From NCBI GenBank assembly GCA_027422505.1, contig JAPQWV010001376.1, forward strand, positions 1 through 64,000: a DNA stretch of 64,000 nucleotides. Direction: 5' to 3'. Shown one piece after another: positions 11,596 to 24,456 of the stretch. Position 1 is the first letter of the stretch. The number at the start of each line of letters is the position of its first letter. The notes under the pieces were generated by a model. The model was not told where the DNA came from and did not search any database. It worked only from the letters and a program-made list of their open reading frames with translations. Position numbers and translations under genes: made by a program. This DNA comes from Craterostigma plantagineum. Taxonomy: Eukaryota; Streptophyta; Magnoliopsida; Lamiales; Linderniaceae.

Positions 11596-13203
11596 ATGGC
11601 TTTGATAAGAGGTGGCAATTGGGTATCGCCGGCGTTAATAAGCCCTCCGCGGCAACGCCGTTTCGCCACGCGCGCCACGCTTCCTCTCCGCCACGTGGCG
11701 TCACGGGACAGGTCGACTGGGTGAAGGAAACTGAGAGCTTCTTTGTAGACGATTCCCGACCCATCATGTTGTTCGATGGTAAGCGCGATTTGCTAAAAAC
11801 TTCAATAAAGAAGACGACGAGGAGGAGGAAGAAAAAAGCATTGATTACATAATTTCAGATTAATTATGTTTCTTATGAGTTAATTAGTCTGGGAATTGCT
11901 AATAATTGTTTTCTTTTTTGGCGCACTGAGTTTGCAATATTAATTACATTAAAATAACAACGATGTCCCGACATAATTTACCGGATATAGTGTAGTGATG
12001 AAAAATGAGGAGTAATAAAACATTGGCATGCGCTCACATATATATAATTTTATTTCTACGGATGTTAATCTTTACTTGAACGCGAGATAATCGATGGTAT
12101 CACTCAACAACATATTTACCGTGATTAATTTTATGTAACTTTCCCAGGTGTTTGCAATTTATGTAATGGAGGAGTGAAGTTTGTTCGCGACAACGATAAA
12201 AAGAGGTATGGACGGATATTTTATGATTTTGGATCGAATAGTCAAATTCAACGTATGGTACGATAGCTGCTTCTATTATCACACAACTTTGGCTGACCCC
12301 ATGTGGTTACCATCAACGCTAATACTTACGTGTGTTTAAAATATAATTACATTGAATTATTTTAAATTTTGAAATTATATTTCTATTGTTTAAGATGAAA
12401 GATAAATTTTAAACAAATAAAAAGAAAATTAGTTTTAGAGGCGTAAGTACATTAAATAAAAAAAAAAATAGGAGCGATGTGAAAATTACATAATTAATTA
12501 AATTATAAATGAGGGACTAAATTGCAAATAATTTACATACCAAATTGAGCAGTTTTTATCCGTCCCTCACCAATTATAAATAGTATAGTATAGATATTTA
12601 CTTCAATGTGTTATATAATTATTAATTTTTTTCATTCATCGCAGTATCAATATATATCGTTTATTTACTACGTCAGGATTATCAGATATGAAGCTCTACA
12701 AAGTGAAGCAGGCAAGAAACTATTGCAGAGATGCGGTAGGGCACCAGATGACATATCGAGCGTTGTGCTGGTAGAAAAAGATAGGTAACTATATATACTA
12801 GTATCTTTTAGCACATTAAAATAAAACTAATTATAATCATGTAGAAAATATTTGATTGGTTTTATCCATCCCACACTTCTCGTATGAATTTTAGTAATAT
12901 TTGCAAATGTGTTCTGGTAAGAGAATTTAGTTTGTTTAGATCCTATATCAAATCAGAAGCTGTGCTGAAGATTATGGAATGCATTGATTTGCCATTTCCG
13001 CAGCTAGCGTTCCTTTTCAAGTTGGTGCCCTTGTAAGTTAATCAAGTCAAAGTAATCTGATATAATTTAGATTCGGTATGTGAGCTTAAAATAACATTAC
13101 ATATATTACTCTTATTTGCAGATTAGTGCGTGATGCTGTGTATGATAACGTAGCAGATAACAGATACAGCTTCTTTGGTCGTACTGATTCATGTGAAATA
13201 TAG
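11596..13203 (+). CDS. DCC-family (DUF393) thiol-disulfide oxidoreductase-like protein
   Basis: Predicted organelle-targeted protein of the DCC family, named for its N-terminal Asp-x-Cys-Cys-type motif and suggested to have thioredoxin-like redox activity. Five exons with proper junctions: 11596-11778, 12148-12205, 12677-12784, 12940-13032, 13122-13203. The N-terminus from ATG 11596 (MALIRGGNWVSP, Arg-rich) looks like a plastid or mitochondrial transit peptide; one frameshift near 11700 separates it from VDWVKETESFFVDDSRPIML. The core reads FDG-VCNLCNGGVKFVRDND across the exon 1/2 junction (CxxC), then RYEALQSEAGKKLLQRCG, SYIKSEAVLKIMECIDLPFP, and RYSFFGRTDSCEI before TAG. Exons 2-5 are clean, so I take the gene as functional and the N-terminal shift as an error or a different start. 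Confidence 0.87.
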
Positions 13204-13691
13204 AGAACATAGTGTGTGTGTGCGTGTAGGGGGGCAGTTGTTGAATTTTATGAACATGGAAGGAAATGACAGTGATGGTGTAGTATTCGTCAGGTGCGGG
13301 TTTGGATAGATTTGGCGTCGGCGATGCGGTCACTCAAGAAGATAGATCTTTCATTTATCTTTTTTGCAAAACAATTATCAGATGCAATATATCTTTCCAT
13401 TGAAACATATGAAATCTACGATCATAAAAGGAAAAAGAATTGCACAACCAAACAATGAAATATCGATATACGAAAGACAACAAAGGTGAAAAGACGATTA
13501 AATTTGAGCTAACAACAGTGTGAGTATCTAAGCTAATCTGTACTGTGTGAAGATATAAATGTGCCTAAGAGGGGGGTGAATTAGACTGACAAAAATTTTA
13601 TGCTTCTTCTTTTCACAAATCCCAAGTGTAGTGACTTAGATATGCCTAATGATGCTTATAACGAGTATGCTTTCACAAATTTGTTTTCTTC
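13204..13691. other. Intergenic spacer before duplication copy 2
   Basis: Contains a phrase 'gtgcctaagaggggggtgaa' typical of a dispersed plant repeat, but no gene. Duplicated sequence starts at about 13692. Confidence 0.45.
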
Positions 13692-14830
13692 TTGGTTGAT
13701 GTTGATCGGCTCGATATTCGCCATTCGGGGGAGCGTGGAGCTTGAAGCGTTGTGTTGTTAGGTATGATCTGATTTTTGTGTTTGAATTTCGGGCGTCGAA
13801 TGAAATTTTTTGTCGTACGTTTGAATAAGCATAAGACTCCTCGATATGGATATTAAGATGTCCTTTGATGATGTTCGTGGAGGAGTAGTCGCTAAAACCT
13901 GAGGAAGAGGGAAGTACATTGGATGAATGGCTTCATCGAGCAATTCAACGATTTCGGTTATGGAAGTTAGGCTTCGAATCCACGGATACAACTGTATTAT
14001 TATTACGAACCTTTGTTTGTTTCTTTTCCCTTTTTTTTGCTATGACTCAGCATATAGATCGCTCGATGTTTTCTCGTTCGTTCTTGTTCTTTTCTTTTGG
14101 ACTACGATTTTAGAGTCACAAACTCTACGATGTGATGCCCGTCGCCATTCTTTGTAATACTCTATAGTTGAAGATCTGTTCTTGCTGGCTAAAAACGAAA
14201 TCTGTACGAAAATGGTATGTAAAAACCAAACAATCCAAACCATTTACAGCATTATCAAGTGTGTGTGAAGCAGCTTCAAGCTGTTTGTAAGAAGAAATGG
14301 CATTACAATTGAAATAGCTAGTGTGCTTTTTACATGAACACTTAAATGTAGTCTCAATTAGCCTGCAATATTGTCTTTATAAAGAACCCTCTCAGAAACT
14401 CTTATGAGATCTTTGAGATGATACCTTTCATGGTAGAATCTGCAGTTTTTGACTTCAAACGTTCATCCCAGCTCCAATTGTTTTGATGGGCTCGCAAGCC
14501 AGCAACATCTGATTCATCTGTGATATCTGATCCAACAATTGCTTGATTTTCTGCACGAAAGAAAGGAAGGGGCGAAAAAGAATAAAAGATCAATGAACTC
14601 GTGTGTAACTCAAAAGAAAGGAGTCATCTATAGTGTAGGCATTTTATCGAAACATTGCGGATAAGAAGAAAAAAGCCTACGAACCTCTTCTCTCAGCTTC
14701 ACGGCAACAACGTTTGATTTACTCCTCCGCCGTTCCCTGAAGTACAACAGCGCAGCAACAAAGGCAAGAGTGCGAAAGTTGAGAATCACACCTCTCCACT
14801 TAACCAAGTAACTCCATAGATACCTCACCA
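13692..14830. repeat. Segmental duplication, copy 2 (XXT tail + neighbour gene)
   Basis: Close match to 774-1879. It starts inside the last ten codons of an XXT gene (gttgatcggctcgatattcgccattc) whose remaining coding sequence is absent here, and runs into the complete minus-strand neighbour. An extra stretch (14015-14060) and several indels distinguish it from copy 1. Confidence 0.9.
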
Positions 14831-15203
14831 CAGCGTTGACCTTCGCCGCCAGCACCTCCGCAAGCATAATCCTTCGACTCGATTTAATTGCCGTGGAATG
14901 CGCCGACGTGAAATCCGACCCCGGCGACGAAGGCGGGGAGAACGTCGACGCAGACGACGTCGTTTCGGAGTCGGATTCAGAATCCGACGGCGACGGAAAG
15001 ATGCGTAGCCTGTCGTGGAGGTTCTCGTGGTTAATCGGAGGGAATACGACCGGCGGAGGGATATCGTGACGGATCGTGATCAGCGAGCAGTAGAGATTCC
15101 TAGGTACGGCGTCGCCGCCGCCGCCGCCTTTGTCGTGGTGCTCGCATTCAGCTAGGACTTTATCGGAACTTCCTCGCGCGCCTCCATCGCGGCGGCCCAG
15201 TAT
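14402..15203 (-). CDS. Uncharacterised plant single-span membrane protein
   Basis: I do not recognise the family. The minus-strand gene starts near 15195-15175 (EQYWAAAMEAREE; the true ATG may lie upstream or be the one at 15177), and after one base shift reads DKVLAECEHHDKGGGGGDAV, PRNLYCSLITIRHDIPPPVV, an acidic/serine stretch SPSDSESDSETTSS and FSPPSSPGSDFTSAHST, then MLAEVLAAKVNAVVRYLWSY and VILNFRTLAFVAALLYFRER (a hydrophobic segment followed by basic residues). A second exon (about 14560-14402) encodes QAIVGSDITDESDVAGLRA and ends TMKGIISKIS-TAA. It sits tail-to-tail with XXT sequence, and a truncated second copy lies at 1441-1879. Probably a membrane-anchored protein with a disordered N-terminus. 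Confidence 0.65.
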
Positions 15204-15992
15204 TGTTCGCTGACTAGACTTGCGAATCCGAGCTCCTAAACTATGGCTTGCACCACATTACATAATCATCACACATTGTTTTACTTCAAACTCAGTAGTA
15301 GATAAAACTCACATCGGACAATTGCTTATTGGGGCTTTTATTAGGCCCTCCTGTACATTTGGGCCTTCTTATTGGGCCAAACCTCTTCCGACATTTGAAA
15401 TAACAAAGAGAGCTTGCATTATTCCATTTTTGGTGAGAAAGAAGACATGGCAGATACACTTAACAAAATGGAAAGTTCTATTTCAAGAATACTCTTATAT
15501 ATAATATTCGGGAAGGTCAATACGACATATTAGTAGGGCAAGGCTCTACTACATTCTTGGTACAAGGAACCAAACCAACAGTTATAATACAACAAAGAAT
15601 TAGTGTTTGCCTATGTACGATGTTAGTAATCTATTCTGTACAATTGGTTAAGATACACTCATCTCTACAATACGCCACTACTCCCCTTCCCCTTACAACC
15701 TAGCATTTTATGCAGTGGAAAGAGCTATGAGAAATTAGAACTGTGTTTTGATCTCAATTCCCTCAAGTACTATGTGCTGAACTCGGTGGGTCTAGCCCTA
15801 GCTAACCCGACATGCATACAGTGGAAGAAGGCGATAAATACGAACCCGTCAAAGTCAGAAGAAGAGTTCAGTTCTTCCTGGGTTTGCTCCAAGCTGCCTT
15901 TTTTCACACTTTGTAGGCAATTTGAAGCGTCTTTCTTGGAGCCCCTTTTTAGTGAAATGGATGATCCGAACAAGGTCCAAACATGTCGATGG
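15204..15992. other. Spacer between membrane-protein gene and formin
   Basis: No conserved coding sequence seen. The right part (about 15500-15990) is the likely 3' UTR or downstream flank of the minus-strand formin. Confidence 0.45.
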
Positions 15993-18900
15993 TCAGCTTT
16001 TGGCTCCTTTCTTTGCAAGGCTCAAACGCTTTGTTGCATGCTCCATTTCGGCCTCCTTTTGAGCTTTCTTTCTCTCGAGTTCGGCCTGCTTACAGTTTTC
16101 TTCATGGGCCTTCCGAAACATCCTCACGAAATTCAGTAGTGTGCCCGTAACTGCAAGAAGTTAGGAGGGTGAAGAGAACATTTGAGAAAATGGCGGCATT
16201 TGGAGAATTTATTGATGTTTTGCGTGTCTGCTCACCTTGTTCGAATGGGCATCGGGCAGGATCTTCTCCAAAGTATAGAGCAAGTGCATCTGCATTTTTT
16301 CCTGCTTGTATGATGGGAATGGTTAGCAATCTTATCACAGATGAAAAATGATAACAAGATATTGTCTGTAATGTTTATGAAAGACAATATTTACCGCGGT
16401 AGAATATAAAATCATTACAGAGGCCACTTCAGTCTCAGCAACTCCAATAAATGCTTTCAAAGTCTGGCAGCATGGCAAGAGTATCAGAAAGATGTGTGAA
16501 TAAAAGAGTTTGGAAGTAATGAGCGTCATAATGTAGATAGCAGACTATGCTTTCGGTATTAGTTGAAATAACTTGGTGAAAACCACCATGTTCACATATG
16601 AAATGCCATATATATTACATTGGGCCGGAATACCTTGTGAAATGTTTCAGATACAGGACCGTCATTTTCGGAAGCCTCCAATTCTTGCTTACTTTTTCCA
16701 GACCTTTTATAATGGCTTGCATTTCCTCAGCCAAGGATTTCAGTTGTATCTGCAATGACATTCATTACCCTCGATGTTGCTATTGCTATTTGAAAACTTT
16801 AGAAATTCCCCTCTTAGAGGATAAGCAACTATGTCTAAACCTTTGAGGCAGCTTCCAAGCTAACAAGGTCTTCATGAAAATCCAAAAGAGATGGTGACTT
16901 TGTGGCCAGCACCTGGTAAAATGAGCCAAAGATGAACACAAAAATGAATCACTTAGCACTGTCCTTTATAAAAAATGCACCAATCCAATAGCATCTAATA
17001 TACTATGAAGCATGCAAAATAGAGTGAATCTGACATCCCAACAGAGTATCGGCAACAATGTTCAACTGCGAATTATTCATGAATTGATACATGCAAGCAC
17101 AAATGAAAGATAACCCATTCGGTTCATGCCCAATAAAATTGTCATCATTTGTAACTTACTTAAGACAATAGATCATTAAAGAATAAAATTTCAGGACTTT
17201 ATTTAACCGTCATGAGGATAAAGTACCGAATATTATCCTCAAGATAATAGAAAGTAGACAAATATTATCCTCAAGATAACAGAAAGCAGACGAAAGTGGA
17301 AATATAGAAAAATAGAGTAGATACCTTACAAAGGTAATGCATTAGAGTCATCTTATTGTTTGATGCACGAGTATCTGTGAGTTTTAAAAGACTGTCTAAT
17401 TGAATCCTATAGCAGACCCTGGAAAAAGATAGAAAAGCTGCATATTTTTATATATACCTTTTTGATAATCTCATTGGCTAAGCATAAGTGATAACACGTC
17501 GCAGGAAATAATCAAATCGTATCGGCAAATGCTAACACTAGATATGTTCAAGTATGCATACCTCTGGCAGTTCCCTGATTCAGTGTATTCCCTAGATATA
17601 AAATTTTCTTCATAATTTCTTTCAGTTTGACGGATTTTCGAACCTAGTGCATGAAAAGATATAATTAACAGGGGTTAAGAAAGCAACGAATATTCATTAG
17701 TGTACTAGACATACCTCTTCACAAGCATAATTTACAGTGCTCAAGCTCTTCCTGAAATCAGAAATCTGGGACAGGAAGGAAATATTGACCTCAATAGGAC
17801 ATCATGCAAGTTATCGGATGTTCAAAAATGTCGAGCAAACCTGAGTATTGAATTGCATCTTGAATAGAAAAACCCTTAATTTTGATTCAACTCGTGGGAC
17901 TTTCATCAGCTCCAGGAAAAACTACACGAACAGATTCAAAATAGATTCACTTTCCATTTACAGAATTAATAACAACAACTCCCAATCATCTTATATTGAA
18001 GCTGATTACTATACCTGTTCACACTTCCCCAAGTTTTCCTTGTCACCTGAGTAATTCTGAAAATTCAAACGCACAATCATTTAGGACAAATTCTAAGCTC
18101 AAAAGTTAAATCATAGAATACTAATTTGATTTTAGGAAATCAATGCCTATGACGGTCAAATTATTATTAAATCAATGCATTTAGACATTTATGTAGTTGG
18201 CATTGGAGTAGACAAATCTTCTCCCCAAGTCGTCTATCATGCATTTAGCCCTTAAGTAGAAAGTAAGATGATGTGACAAAGATCGAAAAAATATAGAATG
18301 TGGGATGTCATTTGAGCCACAACTGGCAACAATTTTTTCTTTTAATAAACTGACTGTATTTCTGATACATTATCTACTTGTCTTTTAATTTTCTTAACAC
18401 GACATGGTGGCACTTTGCATATGACAAAAATTATGCACTACAAACATATGAATCTTAACCTTGAGAAGTTCCATTTCCTCTTTCGTCGGACAAAATTTAA
18501 TGAGGTTTTCTACTTGATCAGCATCTAAAATCGTTTCATCCATTGCCAGGGCAGCAGCCTGAAAAAAAGTAAGTTATGCGGTAAGATTGAGAAAACTGAA
18601 GACCGACAAGACAAAACAGTGCAAGTGAGATTTACAGTTACAACAATAAGAGTAATGTCCTATCAGGTTAATATATAAGGATGCACCATGAAATACGACA
18701 ATGGTCATATCTTTAGCTTACCATCATGTCAGGTAGTGGCATCTTCACTTTTGTAAGCATGATTTCTGTATTATTGGCCCTCCGTAGGTCAATCTATAAA
18801 GAAAAGTAGGAGATACGTTCAGTAGGGAAAAGAAAGTTACCAACACAAATTGGATTGATCTCAAATAAAAGCTACCATAAATGGGCTATCTTATTCACAT

Positions 18901-21900
18901 AACATTACCAGATGGACTTTGTCCGGCTTAGATCCAGTGGATTTTCGTCGCCCACCAGATTTGCCTCCTGCACTGTCCGATCTTGGCACTGTAGCAGAGA
19001 AAAGAGTCTCCAGCTCCGACACATCAAATTCTGGTGCACTAGAATTATATATAATCCGTCAATAAGATAATCAACCGTTCGAAACAAAATGAAGAACGAC
19101 TTTATAAAAGAATTGTAATTAGCAAGTAAAACGCTTTGACAATAAAACAAACAGAAACGCAATAACAATAACTCAAGACATAATAGGACATGGGAAACTT
19201 AAAACAAATATCAAAATGTGCTACTCCCAATCACCAAATACGATAGGTAGGAAGAGTAATACACTTGAGGATCGCCATATTTCTGCAATTCCTCCCACAA
19301 GCTTCCTTGAAGAACCCTAGTCACCTTGCTCCAGTGAAGTGGCTTTAAGGTAGATCTCCGAGGAGCTGTAGCAGATGACATCCCTGGACGAGAAAGCCCC
19401 CGCCCTCTACTAGAAGGCAACCCTCTACCATCACCCGTCTGTCCTTTTACACCAAGTGGAGGAGTGGGTGGTCCACCTCCTGGAGGTCTTGGAGCTCCAG
19501 GAGGAGGAGGAGGTCCAGGTGGACGACCACCAGGAGGAGGTGGAGGAGGTGGTGCTCGCCCCCCAAGTGGGGGTGGGGGGCAGGACCCCTGATTGGTGGC
19601 GGGGGAGGCACTGGAGCTCCGTGATTGGGAGGAGGTGGAGGCGGTGGAGCCCCACGAGTGGGCGGCGGTGGTGGTGATAGTCCGGGTAAAGGAGGTGGTG
19701 GTGATCGTCCAGGTAAAGGAGGAGGAGGAGGTGGAGATGGACCACTCCGTAGAGGAGGCGGAGGAGGTGGTGGTGGAGATGGACCGCTCCGTGGAGGAGG
19801 TGGTGGAGATGGACCACTTCGTGGAGGTGGCGGAGGAGGTGGTGGTGGAGATGGACCACTTCGTGGAGGTGGCGGAGGAGGTGGTGGTGGAGATGGACCA
19901 CTTCTTGGAGGTGGCGGAGGAGGTGGTAGTGGAGATGGACCACTTCTTGGAGGAGGTGGCGGAGGTGGAGATGGACCACTTCTTGGAGGAGGTGGAGGAG
20001 GTGGTGGTGGAGATGGACTATTCCTTGGAGGAGGAGGAGGAGGAGGAGGAGGTGGTGGTGGTGGTGGAGATGGACCACTCCATGGAGGAGGCGGAGGTGG
20101 TGGTCGAACTCCGCGCAAAGGGGCTGCTGGCGGTGGTGGCGGCGGCGGCGGTGGAGGAGGAAGTGGAGGAGTATGTTTCGGAAAGGATGCAACACTAAGC
20201 ACGGGTGTTGGTGATGGTGGTGGTGGTGGTGGAGGAGACGTCAAACTGTTAGGCATCGGAGTTGGTGGTGGCGGTGGTGGCGGTGGTGGCGGTGGTGGAG
20301 ATTTTGAAGGGAAAGCAACAATAGCATTGGAAGATGAAAATGGAGGAGGTGGCGGAGGTGGAGGCAGAGGAATGGAAGGAGATGATGGTGCCAGCACTGG
20401 ACTAACTATCCGAGCATCTCCGTTGGTCTCTATTTCATTGGAAGGTACAGAAGAAACATGTACAGGCTCATTATCCTCAGTTGGGGAATCTTCAACAAGT
20501 TCTAATGCTGCCGGCGCACTGTTATATCTTGAAGGTGGACGCAGTAAAGGCACTGAACTTTTAAACTGAGATTTATTCGGAGGCATCCACCTGGGCACAG
20601 CATTTTTTGGGGGCTTCACTTGTTTTGCCATAGAGCCCCGCAAATCACTCTGCTTAGAGTTCGAGTTGGTATCATTGGAGACTGAAGCAGATTTCGAAGT
20701 GGAAACTAATTGTGCGAGGGAAGCATTCACGAGCCCCTTGTCTACCTTCAGCTTGTTACTAGTAGCAGAAAAACTTTCCTGTAATCCTGCTTTGCTTTCT
20801 ATATTCTTGACTAACTGCGCTAATGCATTTTGCTTAATCCCCACTTCGCCGGACTTCACTTTAGCCTTGTAATCTGTACCAATCACAGATATTACTCGAC
20901 CATTTCCATTCTGCAGACTCTTAACAACCACGGGTGTTTTGAGGCTGGGCAGGTGACTACCCTCGTCAGATGCACACTCTTCAAATGTTTGATCATTTGC
21001 ATCATCTTTCAATGCTAATTCAATAATGACCTTCCCATCATGTACATCACTAACACCGACGAAGATCTCCTCTGCTTCATAAAATTCCTCATGTGAAGCA
21101 CCATCTGCTTCATTGACATCTGCACTGACTGGTTCCACTGATACTGTTCGAAGCGAATCTGCATCTGAAAAGAGTACCTGACACAGAAAAAAAAAGTGTC
21201 GATAAGTGCAGCCCCAAACTTCCCAATTTTTTAGAAGTAGAAATAAAGCCTCACTTCTGCCCCGAATTCCCTTGATATGTTTCTTTAACATCCAAAGAAC
21301 ATCAACCTCATCACGGTTCAGCATCAGAACGTTTGAACGGACAAACGCTGTATGGAACATCACCCTGAAAATCATCTCCTCCCTTACCAGATCATCGTCC
21401 AAATGGATGCATTCTAGAACAACGTCTCCTTGGACACGGCAATAGATGTTGATTTTAACTAGTTCACACTCTTCCTGCAATCCACATATTATACTTACAA
21501 CGATACAAGCATGGGAATCAAGTCAAAAGCTTTGTAAGCTTAAAGACAGCAGTCAATACCTGCCGATACAGATGAACATTTTTCTTTACTGTGGAACTTG
21601 AATACAAAAGCTTCGAACTTCTACTGCTAGCCGTTTTCAACGAGGGATCTTGACCATAAACACGAATAACTGGTCTGCACCCTCTTCCACCATCATATAA
21701 AGGAAGCATTCTAAGGATTATACAGTCCAACGCCAGAGGCGTATCTGACGGCGGCCAACCCATGCCCAAATTCCTTCTAGATATGTACTGAAGGTATCTG
21801 AGCTGTGATGGCTGTGGATTCACAGGAGATAAAAGATGAAGAAGCTCCCTCGGCGCTTGCTTATACACCATTTCAAGAGTCTTCTGTTCACGGTGTACTG

Positions 21901-22597
21901 CTTCCTGTAAAGAAGAAGACCAGCAAGCATAAACGCAAGAACGGGCCATCCTCCCCTTTCGCAGTGCATCAAAAGTACGTTTTGCTGGCCTTCGAGGGAC
22001 AACCAACTCTCACTCGATCGCAGAAAGTGGTGGATCATCTCAAGCGGTAGAAGGGACAACCTTCGTATTGTCGAGGATAGTCCATTACAGTCATATCGTA
22101 CTGAGACAATACGTCAGATAACTGGCTCCTTCTGTCTCCTTCTTTGAAGTTGAAAACCATGAATGCAGCCTCGGGATGATGATCCTGTAGCTGAGCTACG
22201 ATTCCATTCAAATACGTCTTGTACTCTTCTTCATCGAGTACGTCGGTGGAGAAGCAGCAATCAAACACTGCGTTAAAAAGGATGATCAACCACAAGGTCT
22301 AATTAAATAGGAACATACAGTGTTCACAAAGTATTACAATTAACCTAACTAACAATCTAGCTTCAAATCCAACGGTTAAAATCAAATTTGCAGTTCCTAC
22401 TTACATTTTCTCAATTCCCAAGTAAAACATTTCTACTTAGTTTCAACTTTTCGTCCTCAAAATCTCCACAGTTGCCGTAGAATACAGCCAAAATCACACA
22501 ATAACCAATAGCAGAAAACCCTACCGTAAACCCGCTCAGAGATCTCCAACAGCCGATCTGGCGGCTTGCGGTAAAAGAACCGCCGAAACAGCGCCAT
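15993..22597 (-). CDS. Class II formin (PTEN-like domain, FH1, FH2), FH14/FH18/FH20 type
   Basis: Cytoplasmic actin nucleator and elongation factor. Start ATG at 22597 (MALFRRFFYRKPPDRL); exon 1 joins at 22525/22267 to VFDCCFSTDVLDEEEYKTYL. PTEN-like phosphatase region: YEGCPLLPLEMIHHFL and MHCERGGWPVLAFMLAGLL, in which the catalytic loop has Cys but Pro in place of the PTEN Arg, as expected for the inactive formin version. C2-like region: INIYCRVQGDVVLECIHLDD, FHTAFVRSNVLMLNRDEVDV. A linker is followed by a very long FH1 proline tract (about 20380-19450). FH2 exons run from 19420 (LKPLHWSKV) through AMDETILDADQVENLIKFCP, ILYLGNTLNQGTARG (about 17600) and TRASNNKMTLMHYLCK (17380) to VTGTLLNFVRMFRKAHEENC, with a stop at 15993-15995. 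Single-base losses near 22051, 21888 and 21283 break the frame. Confidence 0.93.
19450..20380. repeat. Coding minisatellite in the formin FH1 domain
   Basis: On the minus strand the tract encodes runs of 5-15 prolines separated by RSGPSP at least seven times in a row (about 19730-20010), a repeated unit of roughly 36-48 bases. The triplet bias (GGA/GGT on the plus strand) opens long frames on both strands in other phases; these are shadows. Prolines bind profilin-actin and SH3 or WW partners. Confidence 0.9.
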
Positions 22598-24062
22598 CAA
22601 ATGGCGCTGTTTACTCCACCTGACTTAATCCAAAGCCCTAACTTCCAGTTTTCACAATCAGTAAAGCAAAAGTCTGCAACTCTTTGGCGTCAACGCAAAC
22701 CAGCTATAAGAGATCTCCGCAGAACGAAGCAATATCTCCTTCAACACAACTGCAAAACGAGCTCTGCAATCCAATTACGGCAGCTGATGCTCAACGCAGC
22801 TGAAGCTTAAGCCAAACCGACTTAACCCAAAAGATTAACACAATTCAGCAGCAGTAGACGAATTGATGATTGAATCGGCTAATTTCGAGCTCTAGAATTT
22901 TCCGAAGATGAGATGGATTACAATAATCCTATGACGATAACAAGTCTGCAAACGTGACAACAAATAGAAACCGATGAAAGATAATTACAGTTGTTTTATT
23001 GCATCAGAAAGAAAAAGGAAAAATGCAAATGTAAAATTGAATCACATGACAGAAAGAAGAAACGTAGTGGACTGAAAAAGTAATTAGTATACTTGATAAG
23101 ACCCGACCCGGAAGAAAGTCGGCCCTCACACGGTTTTCTTCTCTCAATTATATTAGTAATAAAAATTATTAGTATACAAAAGATATAACTTCGTATTTGC
23201 TTTCAATACACGTATATTGTTACATACTCCAACAAGTTACACAGTTGGGTTATATTAATATTAATAAATTCGTAGCATCTATAATTTTATATTAATGGTG
23301 AGGTGAGTTAAAAACTGCTTTACGATGTATCTATTAACCAATTAAAAAATTTTTCAAATAAAATTGACATTAGATGACGTTCTTTGGACTAGTGAAACCG
23401 CATATTTTTATAAAATGCTTATTTTTCTAACTACATATTAAAATCAAAATAAAAATAAAAACCTCTTATCAATTTTTATTTAATGCATGGGGTTGTACAA
23501 CATATAATAGTATAAGATTAATTTACGATAGGGAGAATTACAATCTTTTTGTAAGTCTTTTTATCTTCGAAACATACAATTTTCATTAATAAAAAGTAGT
23601 CGCGATTTCGTTTTATGATAAGGACTTTAAGTCAATCAAGATCAATATTATTCTTTACTTTCTTCCATTTCCGATTCCAAAGAACTACAATTATTGGGAA
23701 GTAACACTTGAGAACGAGAGAAATAACTCGTATAGTATGAGATAAAAACTTCTCAAATCGGATATATAATCAAGGATGATGAAAGAAAAAAAAAAAGAGA
23801 ACATGAAACAAACAATAAAAGACACTGGTTTTCCATTATTATTGTCACTATAGCACTTCAACATCTATTCATTCTAAAGTGAGGCTTGGTTTTCCATTTG
23901 TCCATATCTCTTGTTTTGTTTTAATTCTTTTATTATTTTATAGAGGTTATATTTATTTTTCAGATTTAACTATGGGACCGTGATTGGACTTAATGCTGAT
24001 GGGTTTGGTGGGTGTGCATGTCACGTGGGCATGTTTAGGACAACGACTAACTGACAATATAA
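22598..24062. other. Formin upstream region and AT-rich spacer
   Basis: The first few hundred bases upstream of the formin ATG are presumably its promoter and 5' leader; I do not see an unambiguous TATA box. The rest, to the MULE target duplication at 24063, is AT-rich without a gene. Confidence 0.45.
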
Positions 24063-24071
24063 TTTTGCCAA

Positions 24072-24306
24072 GGCTTAAATATATTTATGGACACTATGTT
24101 TGGCTTTGTTCGTTATAGGGTCCGTAATTTTAGAGGATACAAAATACGGACACTAACTTTGAAAATGTTACATTTTATGGACAGTAGAAGAGTTGTCAAC
24201 GTATTTGACCCTTTTAGAGGTCACGTGAGTCGCACGTGTTCAAGTTTTACCTCGAAAAGCTGATGTGTCTCCCCGGATGCTTATGTGGCCCGTTTTATCT
24301 CACCAC
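24072..24306 (+). repeat. MULE left terminal inverted repeat with paired G-boxes
   Basis: About 235 bp matching the reverse complement of 28230-28464. Contains two CACGTG hexamers 5 bases apart (24222-24227 and 24233-24238), and lies upstream of the plus-strand GRF-like gene, so it probably acts as its promoter. Confidence 0.93.
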
Positions 24307-24456
24307 GTCGGTTTTTTTAATAAAAATAATAATAAAAAAATTTCCCTCATTCTTAAATTCTTAATAAACGTTCGTCTCTCTCATTCTCTTACTCTCTCTC
24401 TCTCAAATCAGAAGACGAATTGGGGATAAATTTAGGGTTTTGAGGGAACGATCACA

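Noticed and set aside
19431..20569. Long open frames of His/Leu-rich, Glu/Val-rich and Gly/Asp-rich proteins overlapping the formin FH1 tract on both strands.
   Set aside because: They are shadows of the GGA/GGT triplet-biased proline repeat; only the frame giving FH1 prolines joins conserved formin domains.
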